From Pirellulales bacterium (GTDB lineage: Bacteria > Planctomycetota > Planctomycetia > Pirellulales > JACPPG01), in the NCBI GenBank assembly GCA_035546535.1, contig DASZWQ010000037.1, positions 26,847 through 90,846 of the forward strand: a stretch of DNA of 64,000 nucleotides, given 5' to 3'. The stretch's first letter is position 1. Every line of letters begins with the position of its first letter. The notes below the pieces were generated by a model. That model had not been told where the DNA came from, made no database searches, and saw only the letters and a list, made by a program, of their open reading frames with translations. The position numbers were made by a program, and so were the translations under genes. Positions 45,413 to 55,183 of the stretch are shown here, in pieces.

Positions 45413-45607
45413 TCAAAACATCGTGTAGATGAACGGTGCGGCGCCGGTGCCCGCCAACAGCACCAGAATGCCGACCAGCCCGATTACGATCAAAATCGGC
45501 AGCAGCCACCACTTTTTGTTTTGGCCGAGAAAGTACAGAAACTCGGCGACCAATCCGCTGCGCTCCTGCCCCTTGAGTTCATCGAATGATTTTTTCGGTT
45601 CGGTCAT
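45413..45607 (-). CDS. DUF5989-family small membrane protein
   Basis: 64 residues from ATG 45607: a polar N-terminus (MTEPKKSFDELKGQERSG), then one transmembrane helix (LLPILIVIGLVGILVLLAGT). This matches the DUF5989 pattern, which typically follows a SxtJ-like gene and a carbamoyltransferase. It is the last gene of that cassette, 58 bases after the SxtJ-like gene. Function unknown. Confidence 0.8.
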   Translation of the reverse strand: MTEPKKSFDELKGQERSGLVAEFLYFLGQNKKWWLLPILIVIGLVGILVLLAGTGAAPFIYTMF

Positions 45608-45665
45608 CGGTGCATTAATTTTGTGGAAGAGGCGCTGAGTCGCCCGGCGATCATGCCGCCGTGGA

Positions 45666-46103
45666 TCACGATTGGCGGAAATAGCTTTCCGGTCCGGTCG
45701 GGCGCGTTTTCGGCTGCCAGTACGATTTGGCTTTCCGATCGATGCGGCGATCAAGCGCGTCGCGCCCCATTAGCCGAAAGATCATACTCACCGGCAGGAA
45801 TAATCCAAAGTAAATGACCGCGAGCACAACCTCGCCCACCACCAGGCCAATGGGTAGCGCCAAGAGCGTCGCCCCGACGAAGGGCCAGCGCAGCGTCTGC
45901 GGTCGCACAAACGCCAACACCGCCGCCAGCGCGCCCAAGGCAGCCAGAGCTCCAATGACCGTCGCCTGGGTGCGCGTCGCCTCGGCGGGCCAGGGCTTGC
46001 CCGTGAACAGCCAGCCGGCCAAGGGCAACGCCACGAGCGCCATCACGCCGAACTGGCGCAACTGCCGGCCCGTGGGCTTCCAGTTGACGTCGACCAATGC
46101 CAT
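45666..46103 (-). CDS. SxtJ-family membrane protein
   Basis: 145 residues with three to four hydrophobic helices (FGVMALVALPLAGWLF, VIGALAALGALAAVLAF, LVVGEVVLAVIYFGLFLP) and a charged C-terminus (RDALDRRIDRKAKSYWQ). SxtJ-like proteins accompany O-carbamoyltransferases in several genomes. It starts 18 bases after the carbamoyltransferase stop, so it is co-transcribed. Its role is unknown. Confidence 0.82.
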   Translation of the reverse strand: MALVDVNWKPTGRQLRQFGVMALVALPLAGWLFTGKPWPAEATRTQATVIGALAALGALAAVLAFVRPQTLRWPFVGATLLALPIGLVVGEVVLAVIYFGLFLPVSMIFRLMGRDALDRRIDRKAKSYWQPKTRPTGPESYFRQS

Positions 46104-46121
46104 CGCGAGACCGTTTCCTTG

Positions 46122-47960
46122 TTAATCCAATTGAAACTGCGCCAAATGCCGGGCCCGATCTTCCTGGGCGACCTGCGGCTGGTCCTCACGAAGAATAATC
46201 TGCCGTCCCATGACCAGTACATCCATATCGGTCATCAGCAAGCAACGGTAAGCATCGTCCGGCGTACAGACGATCGGCTCGCTGCGCACGTTGAAGCTGG
46301 TATTGATCAACACGGGGCAGCCCGTCTTCTCGTAAAAGCGCGTCAGCAACTGATGAAATAACGGATTCCGCACGCTGTCGATCGTTTGCACGCGGGCCGA
46401 ATAATCCACGTGCGTGATCGCCGGTAGCGTCGAGCGCTTGAAATTCAGCTTGTCGATGCCGAACGCCTGTTCGTATTCCGCTCCGAGCGCGCAGCGCAGC
46501 TCTTGGCGCACCGGCGCCACTTGCAGCATATACGGGCTGTCCTCGCCCGGCCGCATCTCGAAATAGTTGTGGACTTCCTCTTGCAGCACGCACGGGGCGA
46601 ACGGTCGGAAGGACTCGCGAAACTTGATCTTCAAGTTCATCACCGACTGCATTTTCTCGCTGCGCGGATCGCCGATGATGCTCCGCGCGCCCAAGGCCCG
46701 CGGTCCGAACTCCATCCGTCCTTGAAACCAGCCGACGACTTTTTCCTGGGCAATGAGCGAGCTGACCTCGTCGCACAACTGCTCGTCGGATGTGCAGGTC
46801 GTGTATGCGGCGCCGATGCCGTCGAGGTAATCAACGATTTCCTCATCCGAAAAAGCCGGGCCCAGGAACGAGCCATGCTGCCCGTCATGCTTTTGCGGGT
46901 GTCGCGGTTTTTCTAATAGCTGGTGCCAGATAAAAAGCGCCGTGCCCAGCGCGCCCCCCGCGTCTCCCGCGGCTGGTTGAATCCAGATGTTTTCGAATGG
47001 CCCTTCACGCAAGATGCGACCATTGCCCACGCAGTTCAGCGCCACGCCACCGGCCAGTACCAGGTTCTTCATACCAGTACGAGCGTGAACATGCCGCGCG
47101 CAACGCAGCATCACGTCTTCGGTCACGGCCTGAATCGACGCCGCCAGGTCCATCTCGCGCTGCGTGACGCGCGACTCCGGCGGACGCGGCGCGCCACCGA
47201 ACAACGCGTGAAAGCGGGCTGACGTCATCGTCAGACCCTGGCAGTAGTTGAAGTAGCTCATGTCCAGCCGGAACGAGCCGTCTTCCTTGAGATCGATCAG
47301 GTGCTCGCGAATCAGCGACTCGTAGATGGGCCGGCCATAAGGCGCGAGCCCCATCAGCTTGTATTCACCGCTATTAACGCGAAAGCCGGTGTAGTAGGTG
47401 AACGCCGAGTACAACAATCCGAGCGAGTGGGGAAAGCGGATTTCTTCGTCGAGTTCCAGCTTGTTGCCGCGGCCGACCCCGGTGCAGGTGGTGCTCCATT
47501 CGCCGACGCCATCGAGCGTGAGGATGGCGGCCTCTTCGAAGGGCGAGGGAAAAAAGGCACTCGCCGCGTGCGACTCGTGGTGATCGGTGAACACGTAACG
47601 CCCGCGATAGCCGTGGTGCAAGCCCTGGTCCATCTCGCGCGGCAAATGCAGCTTCTGCTTCAGCCACAGTGGCATGGCCAGGCGGAACGAGCGGAAGCCG
47701 GCCGGCGAAAAGGCCAGGTACGTCTCCAACAGCCGCTCGAACTTCGTGAGGGGCTTGTCGTAGAAGCCGACGTAGTCGAGTTGACTGGCCTCGAGCCCCG
47801 CCGCTGCCAGGCAATACTCGATCGCCCGCTGGGGAAAGTCCGAATCGTGTTTTTTGCGCGTAAAGCGCTCTTCCTGAGCGGCCGCCACGATCTCGCCATC
47901 CACGACCAGCGCCGCCGCCGAATCGTGATAGAAGGCCGAAATGCCGAGGATGGCGGTCAT
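46122..47960 (-). CDS. O-carbamoyltransferase (NodU/CmcH-like)
   Basis: 612 residues from ATG 47960 (MTAILGISAFYHDSAAALVV); the longer frame has implausible residues. The N-terminal Kae1-like ATPase fold begins with GISAFYHDSAAAL, then has HHESHAASAFF and a VLAGGVALN strand. The C-terminal YrdC-independent carbamoyltransferase part has QGRMEFGPRALGARSI. It transfers carbamoyl from carbamoyl phosphate to a hydroxyl of a sugar or metabolite; the acceptor is not known. A promoter with TTGACG and GATAAT boxes 17 bases apart lies just upstream. Confidence 0.92.
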   Translation of the reverse strand: MTAILGISAFYHDSAAALVVDGEIVAAAQEERFTRKKHDSDFPQRAIEYCLAAAGLEASQLDYVGFYDKPLTKFERLLETYLAFSPAGFRSFRLAMPLWLKQKLHLPREMDQGLHHGYRGRYVFTDHHESHAASAFFPSPFEEAAILTLDGVGEWSTTCTGVGRGNKLELDEEIRFPHSLGLLYSAFTYYTGFRVNSGEYKLMGLAPYGRPIYESLIREHLIDLKEDGSFRLDMSYFNYCQGLTMTSARFHALFGGAPRPPESRVTQREMDLAASIQAVTEDVMLRCARHVHARTGMKNLVLAGGVALNCVGNGRILREGPFENIWIQPAAGDAGGALGTALFIWHQLLEKPRHPQKHDGQHGSFLGPAFSDEEIVDYLDGIGAAYTTCTSDEQLCDEVSSLIAQEKVVGWFQGRMEFGPRALGARSIIGDPRSEKMQSVMNLKIKFRESFRPFAPCVLQEEVHNYFEMRPGEDSPYMLQVAPVRQELRCALGAEYEQAFGIDKLNFKRSTLPAITHVDYSARVQTIDSVRNPLFHQLLTRFYEKTGCPVLINTSFNVRSEPIVCTPDDAYRCLLMTDMDVLVMGRQIILREDQPQVAQEDRARHLAQFQLD

Positions 47961-48012
47961 CGTGATCCCTTGCGCCCCAAGCGGCGCACTGCCGCCGCAA
48001 CTAGAAGCAGCT

Positions 48013-48041
48013 ATTATCTTTCGGGTAGCGGAAAGCGTCAA
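48013..48041 (-). promoter_or_regulatory. Promoter of the carbamoyltransferase cassette
   Basis: Minus strand TTGACG (48041-48036), 17-base spacer, GATAAT (48018-48013), 53 bases upstream of the start codon. Confidence 0.7.
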
Positions 48042-48195
48042 ATCTGGGCCATCGGCACGATTCGCGAGCCGCGCTTCTTCAAATTCAAAAACCCGCCGAA
48101 CACTTTGGCGACTCAGGGCCCTCGTTGACGCTCGCGGAAACGCGAGCCATCTTGGGGGCTCCGCGATACGCCCACTGCAACTTATGAGGTTTGTG

Positions 48196-49623
48196 ATGGT
48201 CATCCGCCACGGTATTTCGGCTCATCTCTGTGCGCTGCGTCAGGCACTGTTTCTTGGCTCCTGCGCCCTTGTGCTGGGTCTGACCGCTGCCGCCCAGGGG
48301 CAGCAGCAGCGAACAGCGCTGGACGATTACGTCGCGAAGGCCGACGACAGTTTTTCGTGGACCGTTGCCGCCACGCACAAGGAGGACGGATACACGCACT
48401 TCGTTCTCGATCTCAAGTCGCAATCGTGGCGCTCGCCGGACGAGGTCAGTCGCACGCAATGGGAGCACTGGGTCACGATCGTGAAGCCGGATCGCGTCAC
48501 GGCGAAAAACGCCATGCTGTTCATCGGGGGCGGCGGCAAGAAAACCGATCCGCCGTCGAAACCTAGCGACATCGCCAAAACCCTGGCGCTCGGCACAGGC
48601 TCGATCGTGGCCGAATTGAGCATGGTCCCGAACCAGCCGCTTGTGTTTCACAAGGATGGCAAGGAACGCGTCGAGGACGACCTGATTGCTTACACCTGGA
48701 TGCAGTTGATGAAGACGGGCGACCCTACGTGGACGGCCCGCATGCCGATGGTGAAAAGCGCGGTGCGCGCCATGGACGCCGTCCAGGCATTCATGAAGAG
48801 CGACGCGGGCGGCAACTTGCCGGTCGATGGTTTTGTCGTCGCCGGTGGCTCGAAGCGCGGCTGGACGACCTGGCTCACCGGCGCGGTCGACAAGCGCGTG
48901 GTGGCGATCGTGCCGATCGTGATCGACGTCTTGAACGTCCGCCGGTCGATGGACCATCATCACCACGCCTACGGCTTTTGGGCACCCTCGGTCGGCGATT
49001 ACGTGCGGCACAAGATCTTCGAGATGAAGGACAGCGCCGCTTACGCCGCCTTGCTCAAGCTCGAGGATCCCTATTCGTACATCGATCGCTTAACCATGCC
49101 AAAATTCATCGTCAACGCGGCAGGGGACGAATTCTTCTTGCCCGACTCTTCGCAGTTCTATTTCAACGAGCTGAAGGGGGAAAAATACCTCCGCTACGTG
49201 CCGAATGCGAATCATTCGTTACGCGGCAGCGACGCGTTAGAAAGCGTCATGGCATTTTACAATGCCATCCTCACGAACAAACCGCGGCCGCAGTTTTCAT
49301 GGACGTTCGAGGGCGAGGATACGATCCGCGTGAAGACGAAGGAAAAGCCTGTCGCAGTAAACCTCTGGCAGGCGACCAATCCCAAGGCGCGCGATTTCCG
49401 GCTCGAAACGTTGGGACCGGAATACCGCAGCCACACGCTGGCCGCCTCGGCCGACGGAGATTACGTGGCCCGCGTCGAGCGTCCCGGGCAGGGTTGGACC
49501 GCCTACTTCGTTGAGTTGACGTTCGACAGCGGCTTCAAGATCCCTTTCAAGTTCACGACCGCCGTGCGCGTGACGCCGGATACGCTGCCGTTTGCGGATA
49601 AGCCGACAACCGGCGGCGAATAA
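48196..49623 (+). CDS. PhoPQ-activated pathogenicity-related protein
   Basis: 475 residues. ATG 48196 has a GAGG site; ATG 48184 is equally in frame. A signal peptide (ending near AQGQ) precedes an alpha/beta-hydrolase-like fold of the PhoPQ_related family: GFVVAGGSKRGWTTW with the nucleophile region, and FIVNAAGDEFFLPDS with the acid and GANHSLRG-like His segment (VPNANHSLRG). The name comes from an unrelated regulon; a secreted esterase or peptidase activity is plausible. It is divergent from the carbamoyltransferase promoter. Confidence 0.88.
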   Translation: MVIRHGISAHLCALRQALFLGSCALVLGLTAAAQGQQQRTALDDYVAKADDSFSWTVAATHKEDGYTHFVLDLKSQSWRSPDEVSRTQWEHWVTIVKPDRVTAKNAMLFIGGGGKKTDPPSKPSDIAKTLALGTGSIVAELSMVPNQPLVFHKDGKERVEDDLIAYTWMQLMKTGDPTWTARMPMVKSAVRAMDAVQAFMKSDAGGNLPVDGFVVAGGSKRGWTTWLTGAVDKRVVAIVPIVIDVLNVRRSMDHHHHAYGFWAPSVGDYVRHKIFEMKDSAAYAALLKLEDPYSYIDRLTMPKFIVNAAGDEFFLPDSSQFYFNELKGEKYLRYVPNANHSLRGSDALESVMAFYNAILTNKPRPQFSWTFEGEDTIRVKTKEKPVAVNLWQATNPKARDFRLETLGPEYRSHTLAASADGDYVARVERPGQGWTAYFVELTFDSGFKIPFKFTTAVRVTPDTLPFADKPTTGGE

Positions 49624-49642
49624 TCGAATTCCTTACCGGTCC

Positions 49643-51130
49643 TCAGGAAAGATACTTCCGACGTACCTTGGCCAGCGTTCCGAAGGCTGGCTTCGGCTGG
49701 TCCTCGCCGTCGAGCAGCCCCCCTTCGACAAACTCGTGCGGGTACGCGTCGCACAATTGGTTATAGATCACCCCGCGCACGATCGGCTTGGCCAAGAGCA
49801 ATGGCACAACCTGGCGCAACCATTGCCGTTGCGCTTCCGGGCTCCAGCCGCCAGGTTGGGGACCACCGGTCGGCCGCGCGCGGGAGAACGCCTTGTCGTC
49901 GGCCGACTCGCCCGCGGGCAAGGTAATGAACAACCACAAAGGCGTACCGAGCATGGCCCAGCGGTCGATCATCCGATTGCACTCCAGCGAATCGCGCAGA
50001 TAGCTGCCGCCGGGCGAATAGCCGACGTTCACTTCCAGCCCGATCCCCGACAGGTCCATGCCCGAGCGCACCAGGATGTCGGCGAAGTGCAGCGGCGACA
50101 GATCGCGCTCGGCGCGCGCCATGTATTCTCCCCATGGCTGGTCGAAGGAGAGAATGGCCGGCGTCTTCGGATCGAGCTTGCGCACAATCTCGAACGTGCG
50201 CACCGCCAGTCGCAGACGCTCCTCATCGCTGAGTCCCAGCACGGCGCCGACATTCACCCGCGACGCGCACTGCCACAGGCTGACTTTTCCGACGTAGCGC
50301 TGCACCGCGGTCTCGACATAGTCGCTGACAAAAGCCAGGATGTTATCGAAATCGCCTTGCCAGATGGCCAGCCAGTCGGGCAGGCCCCGATCGTCCAACT
50401 GCAAGAGCGGCCCGCCGATCACGGGCAGTCCGTTCTCGTGACACCAGGCGATCTGCCGATCAGCAATTTCCCATTGATAAGTTCCTTCTTGCCCTTCCAC
50501 GTCGCGCCATTTCATCGTGACGGTCGCCGCGTTGAAGGCCGTTAAGAACTGGCGCGAGACGGTGGCGCGCAGCAGTTTTGGCCCGAGATTGCCTCCCAGC
50601 ACCGCCTGTAATCTCGTCCCGGCGCGATGGCGCGTGGCCACGACTTTCTTGACGTAGCGGGCCACCAGACGATCCGAAAGATCCAGCGCCCGGCTGATCG
50701 CCCGCTCGGCGTGTTCCGCCGCCAGGATCGGATCATGTTGCGAAGTTACCGCGCGCGAAAGATGCTCCATCGCCTGGTGCAACGCGGCCAGGTGATGCTC
50801 CTTGGGCGCGAGGCCCAGCGACTGCCATTCGACGATCTGCGAGCGCAGCTGGTTGACTTTGCCGCGCGCCAGTTCCACGGTCAGATGGTAGGGGGCAAAC
50901 CGCTCGATCAACGTGCCCGTGACCAGCGACACCTCGCCGCGTTCCGCGACGGGAAAGGGGCAGCACAGGCAGGCGGAGTCGGATTCGTTGCGGCCGAGAC
51001 TCAACACCCCGTTCTGCAGTTGCACCCGGCTGACCCAAGGAATTTGTTCCGGGCCGACCAGGTAGGCGCGAAGAGCGGCTTCGGCCGTGAGGCGGTTCGC
51101 CGGGGCTACCAAGAACCGCATGAGGCCCAT
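49643..51130 (-). CDS. GH10-like protein lacking the acid/base residue
   Basis: 495 residues from ATG 51130, which has AAGGA upstream (GTG 51136 and ATG 51121 also possible). A helical N-terminal 190 residues are followed by a GH10-like barrel: VTMKWRDVEGQEGTYQWEIA and FADILVRSGMDL are typical. At the acid/base site, usually DVVNE, the chain reads LWQCASR with Arg291 in place of the Glu. The nucleophile-like Glu remains in GIGLEVNVGY. It is probably not an active xylanase, or uses another mechanism. No signal peptide. Substrate unknown. Confidence 0.82.
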   Translation of the reverse strand: MGLMRFLVAPANRLTAEAALRAYLVGPEQIPWVSRVQLQNGVLSLGRNESDSACLCCPFPVAERGEVSLVTGTLIERFAPYHLTVELARGKVNQLRSQIVEWQSLGLAPKEHHLAALHQAMEHLSRAVTSQHDPILAAEHAERAISRALDLSDRLVARYVKKVVATRHRAGTRLQAVLGGNLGPKLLRATVSRQFLTAFNAATVTMKWRDVEGQEGTYQWEIADRQIAWCHENGLPVIGGPLLQLDDRGLPDWLAIWQGDFDNILAFVSDYVETAVQRYVGKVSLWQCASRVNVGAVLGLSDEERLRLAVRTFEIVRKLDPKTPAILSFDQPWGEYMARAERDLSPLHFADILVRSGMDLSGIGLEVNVGYSPGGSYLRDSLECNRMIDRWAMLGTPLWLFITLPAGESADDKAFSRARPTGGPQPGGWSPEAQRQWLRQVVPLLLAKPIVRGVIYNQLCDAYPHEFVEGGLLDGEDQPKPAFGTLAKVRRKYLS

Positions 51131-51524
51131 GGGCACCAGATCCTTAGTCGCGCCAGCCAGCGACGTCCGCGCAACGCGCCGCCTGAGTCAAATGCAACAT
51201 CAACCGGACGATTTGTCGCCGTAGCCCCCGTTTCGGCGAGTCTATCCCAGCGGGACGAGCCCAGCAAGTTCGGCGAGTATGCACACGGCTTCTCCAGGCC
51301 GCGGAGCTCAGCCCGCGCGGGGAACTGGCCGGCGCTCGACACGATTGGTATATTCGCCGCGGAAACCGTTCCCTCGACATCGATTCGACGAGTTCGAGTG
51401 AGCGGGTCCAACGGCCCTTTCCACGGCGCGGGCCCGAGAGGCGAGGGCGAACGCAAGTGACAGATTGAAGCCGCCGCGGACGGTTCGGCACGCGCGTGCA
51501 AATATCGACGCAAGGAGGATTGTT

Positions 51525-52421
51525 ATGACCACCACGGCAGCCGTTCTACAAACCACGATTCCAGGGGTACCCGTTCGCCGCGGCAAAGTACGCGACGTGT
51601 ACGATCTGGGGGACAAACTGCTCCTGGTGGCCACGGATCGGATCAGCGCCTTCGACTGGGTACTGCCGACCGGTATCCCCGACAAGGGGCGCGTGCTGAC
51701 GCAATTCAGCTCGTTCTGGTTCGACGAGTTGGGCGAGCCGAATCACGTTCTCTCGACCGACGTCGATCGCATGGACGAACTGCCGGCCGGGACCGAGCGC
51801 GAGCCGCTGGCCGGTCGCGCGACCTTGGTCCGCAAGACACAGGTCGTGCCCATCGAATGCGTCGTGCGCGGTTACCTCTCCGGCTCGGGCTGGAAGGAAT
51901 ACAAAAAGCAGGGCACCGTCTGCGGCATCAAGTTGCCCGCGGGCCTGACTGAGAGCGACAAGCTGCCGGAGCCGATCTTTACGCCTGCCACCAAGGAAGA
52001 AAGCGGCCACGACATCAACATCTCGTTTGAACAGATGGTAGATATTGTCGGCAAGGACGTGGCCCAGGAGCTGCGCGACCGCAGCATCAGCGTGTACCAG
52101 CGTGGGGCGGAACTGGCGCGCAGCAAGGGGATCATCATCGCCGACACCAAATTCGAGTGGGGGCGATTTGAAGATACCTTGATTCTCATCGACGAAGTGC
52201 TCACGCCCGACAGCTCGCGCTTCTGGCCCGTCGACCAGTATCGACCCGGCGGCAGCCCTCCCTCGTACGACAAGCAGTTCGTGCGCGATTGGCTGGAGAC
52301 CACCGGCTGGGACAAGAACAGCACTCCGCCCGAACTGCCCGACGACGTCGTCGTTCGCACGCGCGAAAAGTACATCGAAGCCTACGAGCGTCTCACGGGG
52401 CGCAGCTTTCCCTGGCGATAG
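51525..52421 (+). CDS. purC: Phosphoribosylaminoimidazole-succinocarboxamide synthase
   Basis: 298 residues from ATG 51525 behind AAGGAGGA. SAICAR synthetase signatures: [12 protein letters not shown], then [21 protein letters not shown] and [10 protein letters not shown]. It joins aspartate to CAIR in purine synthesis, using ATP. The length and the YKKQGTVCG insert match the long bacterial and eukaryote-like form rather than the 240-residue E. coli form. Followed at 244 bases by aroC; no shared operon is evident. Confidence 0.97.
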   Translation: MTTTAAVLQTTIPGVPVRRGKVRDVYDLGDKLLLVATDRISAFDWVLPTGIPDKGRVLTQFSSFWFDELGEPNHVLSTDVDRMDELPAGTEREPLAGRATLVRKTQVVPIECVVRGYLSGSGWKEYKKQGTVCGIKLPAGLTESDKLPEPIFTPATKEESGHDINISFEQMVDIVGKDVAQELRDRSISVYQRGAELARSKGIIIADTKFEWGRFEDTLILIDEVLTPDSSRFWPVDQYRPGGSPPSYDKQFVRDWLETTGWDKNSTPPELPDDVVVRTREKYIEAYERLTGRSFPWR

Positions 52422-52664
52422 CGGGCAAGTTTCCACCGTCAACCGGTCGATGAAGTCGATTGACTGCGCGCTTGCGGTTCTCGCCTGCGCGCATTGCTTG
52501 CGATCGCAAATTCCCGAAGCTCACGGAATCGGCCCGGCTGTGGTTCGCTCACACGCCGGCTGACCGGCCCTGTTCGGTCCGGCGAGCCCAGGTAAAATAG
52601 GTGTTTTCGGTCGTGTTGGCCGACAATCCGCGTCGATCCCCCCGGAAGCCAAGTGCTAGAGCCC

Positions 52665-53804
52665 ATGCTGCGTTACTGGACCGCTGGTGAATCTCACGGC
52701 AAGGCCCTCTTGGCCTTGGTGCAGGGATTTCCGGCGGGGGTTCCGATCACGACCGAGCCGATCGATCGGGAGCTGCGGCGCCGCCAGGGAGGCTACGGCC
52801 GCGGCGGTCGCCAACGGATCGAGACCGACCATGTCGAAATCCTCAGCGGCATCTGGAAAGGTCAAACTCTCGGCAGCCCTATCGCCTTGTCGGTGCCGAA
52901 CAAAGACAACAAGCTCGAGCGGCTCGACGATCTCGATCGCCCGCGCCCCGGCCACGGCGACCTGACCGGGGCGATCAAGCATCTGGGGAGCATTCGCGGT
53001 GTTCTCGAGCGCGCAAGCGCCCGCGAAACGGCCGCCCGCGTCGCGGCCGGCGCACTGGCCAAGCAGCTGCTCGAACAGTTCGGCATTACGGCTTTCGGTT
53101 ACACGGTGGAGCTTGGTGGCATCGCGATTCCACCGCAGCCGGGCACGTTGGCCGAACAGCGCGCGTGGCGCGACGAGAGCGAGATCTATTCGCTCAATCC
53201 GGCCCAGGATCAACAGATCAAGGACCTGATCGACGCCTGTGGCAAGGACGGCGATACGCTGGGTGGAATTCTGGAAGTGCGCGTCGAAGGCTTGCCGTTC
53301 GGTCTGGGCACCCACACCCAGTGGGACGTGAAGCTCGATGGCCGACTGGCGCAGGCCGTGATGGCCGTGCAAGCGATCAAGGGGGTCGAGATCGGCCTGG
53401 GGTTCGAAGCGGCGCGGCGACGCGGCTCGCAGGTGCATGACGCGATCCATTACGACGAATCGCAAAAAACGACGCCCAACCTGGGCTACGTGCGCCCGAC
53501 GAACAACGCCGGTGGATTGGAAGCGGGTATGACCAATGGGCAACCGCTGGTGATCCGCGCCGCCAAGAAACCGATCAGCACGCTGCGCAAGCCGTTGGCG
53601 AGTATCAACCTGGCCACGAAGGAAGCCGAGGAAGCCGCTTACGAGCGGAGCGACGTGTGCGCGGTGCCGGCGGCCGGGGTGATTCTCGAGAACGTCGTGG
53701 CGTTCGAAATCGCCGCGGCGCTCGTCGATAAATTCGGCGGCGACAGCCTGGCCGAGATGCGCGCCCGCTGGGACTTGTTTCAACAGATGGCTCGCGAGCG
53801 CTAA
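52665..53804 (+). CDS. aroC: Chorismate synthase
   Basis: 379 residues from ATG 52665 (MLRYWTAGESHGKALL); GTG 52653 upstream has a nearby GGAAG site but homology favours the ATG. All three signatures are seen: GESHGKALLALVQGFPAG, ERASARETAARVAAGALAK and RRGSQVHD. It makes chorismate from 5-enolpyruvylshikimate-3-phosphate, needing reduced flavin. The basic flavin and phosphate contacts (RRQGGYGRGGRQ) are in place. The next gene begins 38 bases on. Confidence 0.97.
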   Translation: MLRYWTAGESHGKALLALVQGFPAGVPITTEPIDRELRRRQGGYGRGGRQRIETDHVEILSGIWKGQTLGSPIALSVPNKDNKLERLDDLDRPRPGHGDLTGAIKHLGSIRGVLERASARETAARVAAGALAKQLLEQFGITAFGYTVELGGIAIPPQPGTLAEQRAWRDESEIYSLNPAQDQQIKDLIDACGKDGDTLGGILEVRVEGLPFGLGTHTQWDVKLDGRLAQAVMAVQAIKGVEIGLGFEAARRRGSQVHDAIHYDESQKTTPNLGYVRPTNNAGGLEAGMTNGQPLVIRAAKKPISTLRKPLASINLATKEAEEAAYERSDVCAVPAAGVILENVVAFEIAAALVDKFGGDSLAEMRARWDLFQQMARER

Positions 53805-53842
53805 GCCGCTCGGTGCGCCTGGAGAACGCCGGACGAACAAGG

Positions 53843-55174
53843 ATGTTCCGACTGCATCAAATCACGCGCCGCGGCTTTTGCCGCGCCTGCTTCGTGCTGG
53901 GTTGCCTGGCCCCCCTGGTAGCTTTTGTCGCGTGGGGCACTTACCGGCATTCGCCGCTGCACGGCCGCCACGAAGAATCGTCATTGCGCACATTGTTGGG
54001 CTTGCGCGTGGCCGTCGCCGGCGTCGCTCATCCCCGCCCGGGGCTGACACGATATCGCGACGTAGCACTCTTCGACCCGGAAACGGGCAAGGCCGTGGCT
54101 CGCTCGGAGCAAGTCGAGTATCGCACGAGCGCCCTGGATGACTCGGCGAAAATCGCGCTCGCCGGCGTCACCATCGAGCGGGGCGGCCTGGCCCACTGCC
54201 ACGCGCTATTGCAGCGGCTATTGCGGCGCGATCGCGATAAAGACCTGAACCTGACCGTCACGGCCGACGAGATCACGATCGTCGGCCCCGTCGATACCGA
54301 AGAACTTGCGAGTTTCAGCGGGCTGCTGCGCGCGAGCAAAGGTGAATGTGAAGCACGCTTCGTGCTCGAGCCGTCGGGCGAAAAGATATCGCCGGCCGAC
54401 GGCGAAGCCGAGAAATCTGCTGATCGCATCCTGGTGCGCTTCGCACGTTCCCGTGAATCAGGTGCTCCCAAGGAGGAATGGGAACTGCACACCGGACGCC
54501 ACAGCGTCCCCTGTGACTGGTTCCAGGCCGTCGCCGGCGAAGTGCCAGGCCTGGTCAAGAGCCGTTTGCAAGGTTCGATCTGGGTCAAGGACGTCGCGGC
54601 AGGCCAGGTCGCCCTCCGCGGCCGAATAACAGGGGTCGAACTTGCGCCGCTGGTGACGCCGTACTTCGGTCACTTGATCGAAGGCACGATCGACGTCGAT
54701 TTCGCACAGCCAGCGCATTTTTCGAACGGGCGAATCGTGGAAATGCGCGCGACCGTCACGGGTGGCCCCGGGCGCGTCGGCCGTGCGCTCCTTGCGGCCA
54801 CCTCGGCCGCTCTCGGTTGCCCCACGAAATTCGATCGGCGGCTCGTCGATGGCGTCTTCGCCTACGAGGCGCTGGCGTTTGAATTCCTTCTCGACCCGCG
54901 CGGGCAGATCGCCATCCTCGGTCGCCTGGCGGATCGGCCCAAGCAGTTGATCAGCGACAGTGAGGGGCGCGGCCTGTTATTCCAGCCGAACGCGCAGCCG
55001 CAACCGGTCGTGAACCTGGTGCAGGTGATCGAAGGGGCCGCGGGCCCGACGGTACCGGCCACGCCGCAGGCCGCCGCCATCTTGGGCCGGTTGCCGCTGA
55101 TGGGATCGGCCACGGCCACCACGGCACGCCCAATGCGCGAAGAGCCATCGCCTGCGAGCAGCCGGCTGCGCTAA
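53843..55174 (+). CDS. Single-pass membrane protein of unknown function
   Basis: 443 residues from ATG 53843; GTG 53813 is an alternative start. A single membrane helix at about residues 18-36 (ACFVLGCLAPLVAFVAWG) is followed by a long beta-rich outer domain with repeated parallel-like strands (LRGRITGVELAPLVTPYF, GTIDVDFAQPAHF). This resembles AsmA-like or BamB-like assembly proteins only in general; no motif is decisive. The gene follows aroC closely and is convergent with the ccs gene. Confidence 0.72.
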   Translation: MFRLHQITRRGFCRACFVLGCLAPLVAFVAWGTYRHSPLHGRHEESSLRTLLGLRVAVAGVAHPRPGLTRYRDVALFDPETGKAVARSEQVEYRTSALDDSAKIALAGVTIERGGLAHCHALLQRLLRRDRDKDLNLTVTADEITIVGPVDTEELASFSGLLRASKGECEARFVLEPSGEKISPADGEAEKSADRILVRFARSRESGAPKEEWELHTGRHSVPCDWFQAVAGEVPGLVKSRLQGSIWVKDVAAGQVALRGRITGVELAPLVTPYFGHLIEGTIDVDFAQPAHFSNGRIVEMRATVTGGPGRVGRALLAATSAALGCPTKFDRRLVDGVFAYEALAFEFLLDPRGQIAILGRLADRPKQLISDSEGRGLLFQPNAQPQPVVNLVQVIEGAAGPTVPATPQAAAILGRLPLMGSATATTARPMREEPSPASSRLR

Positions 55175-55183
55175 CGCACCGCC

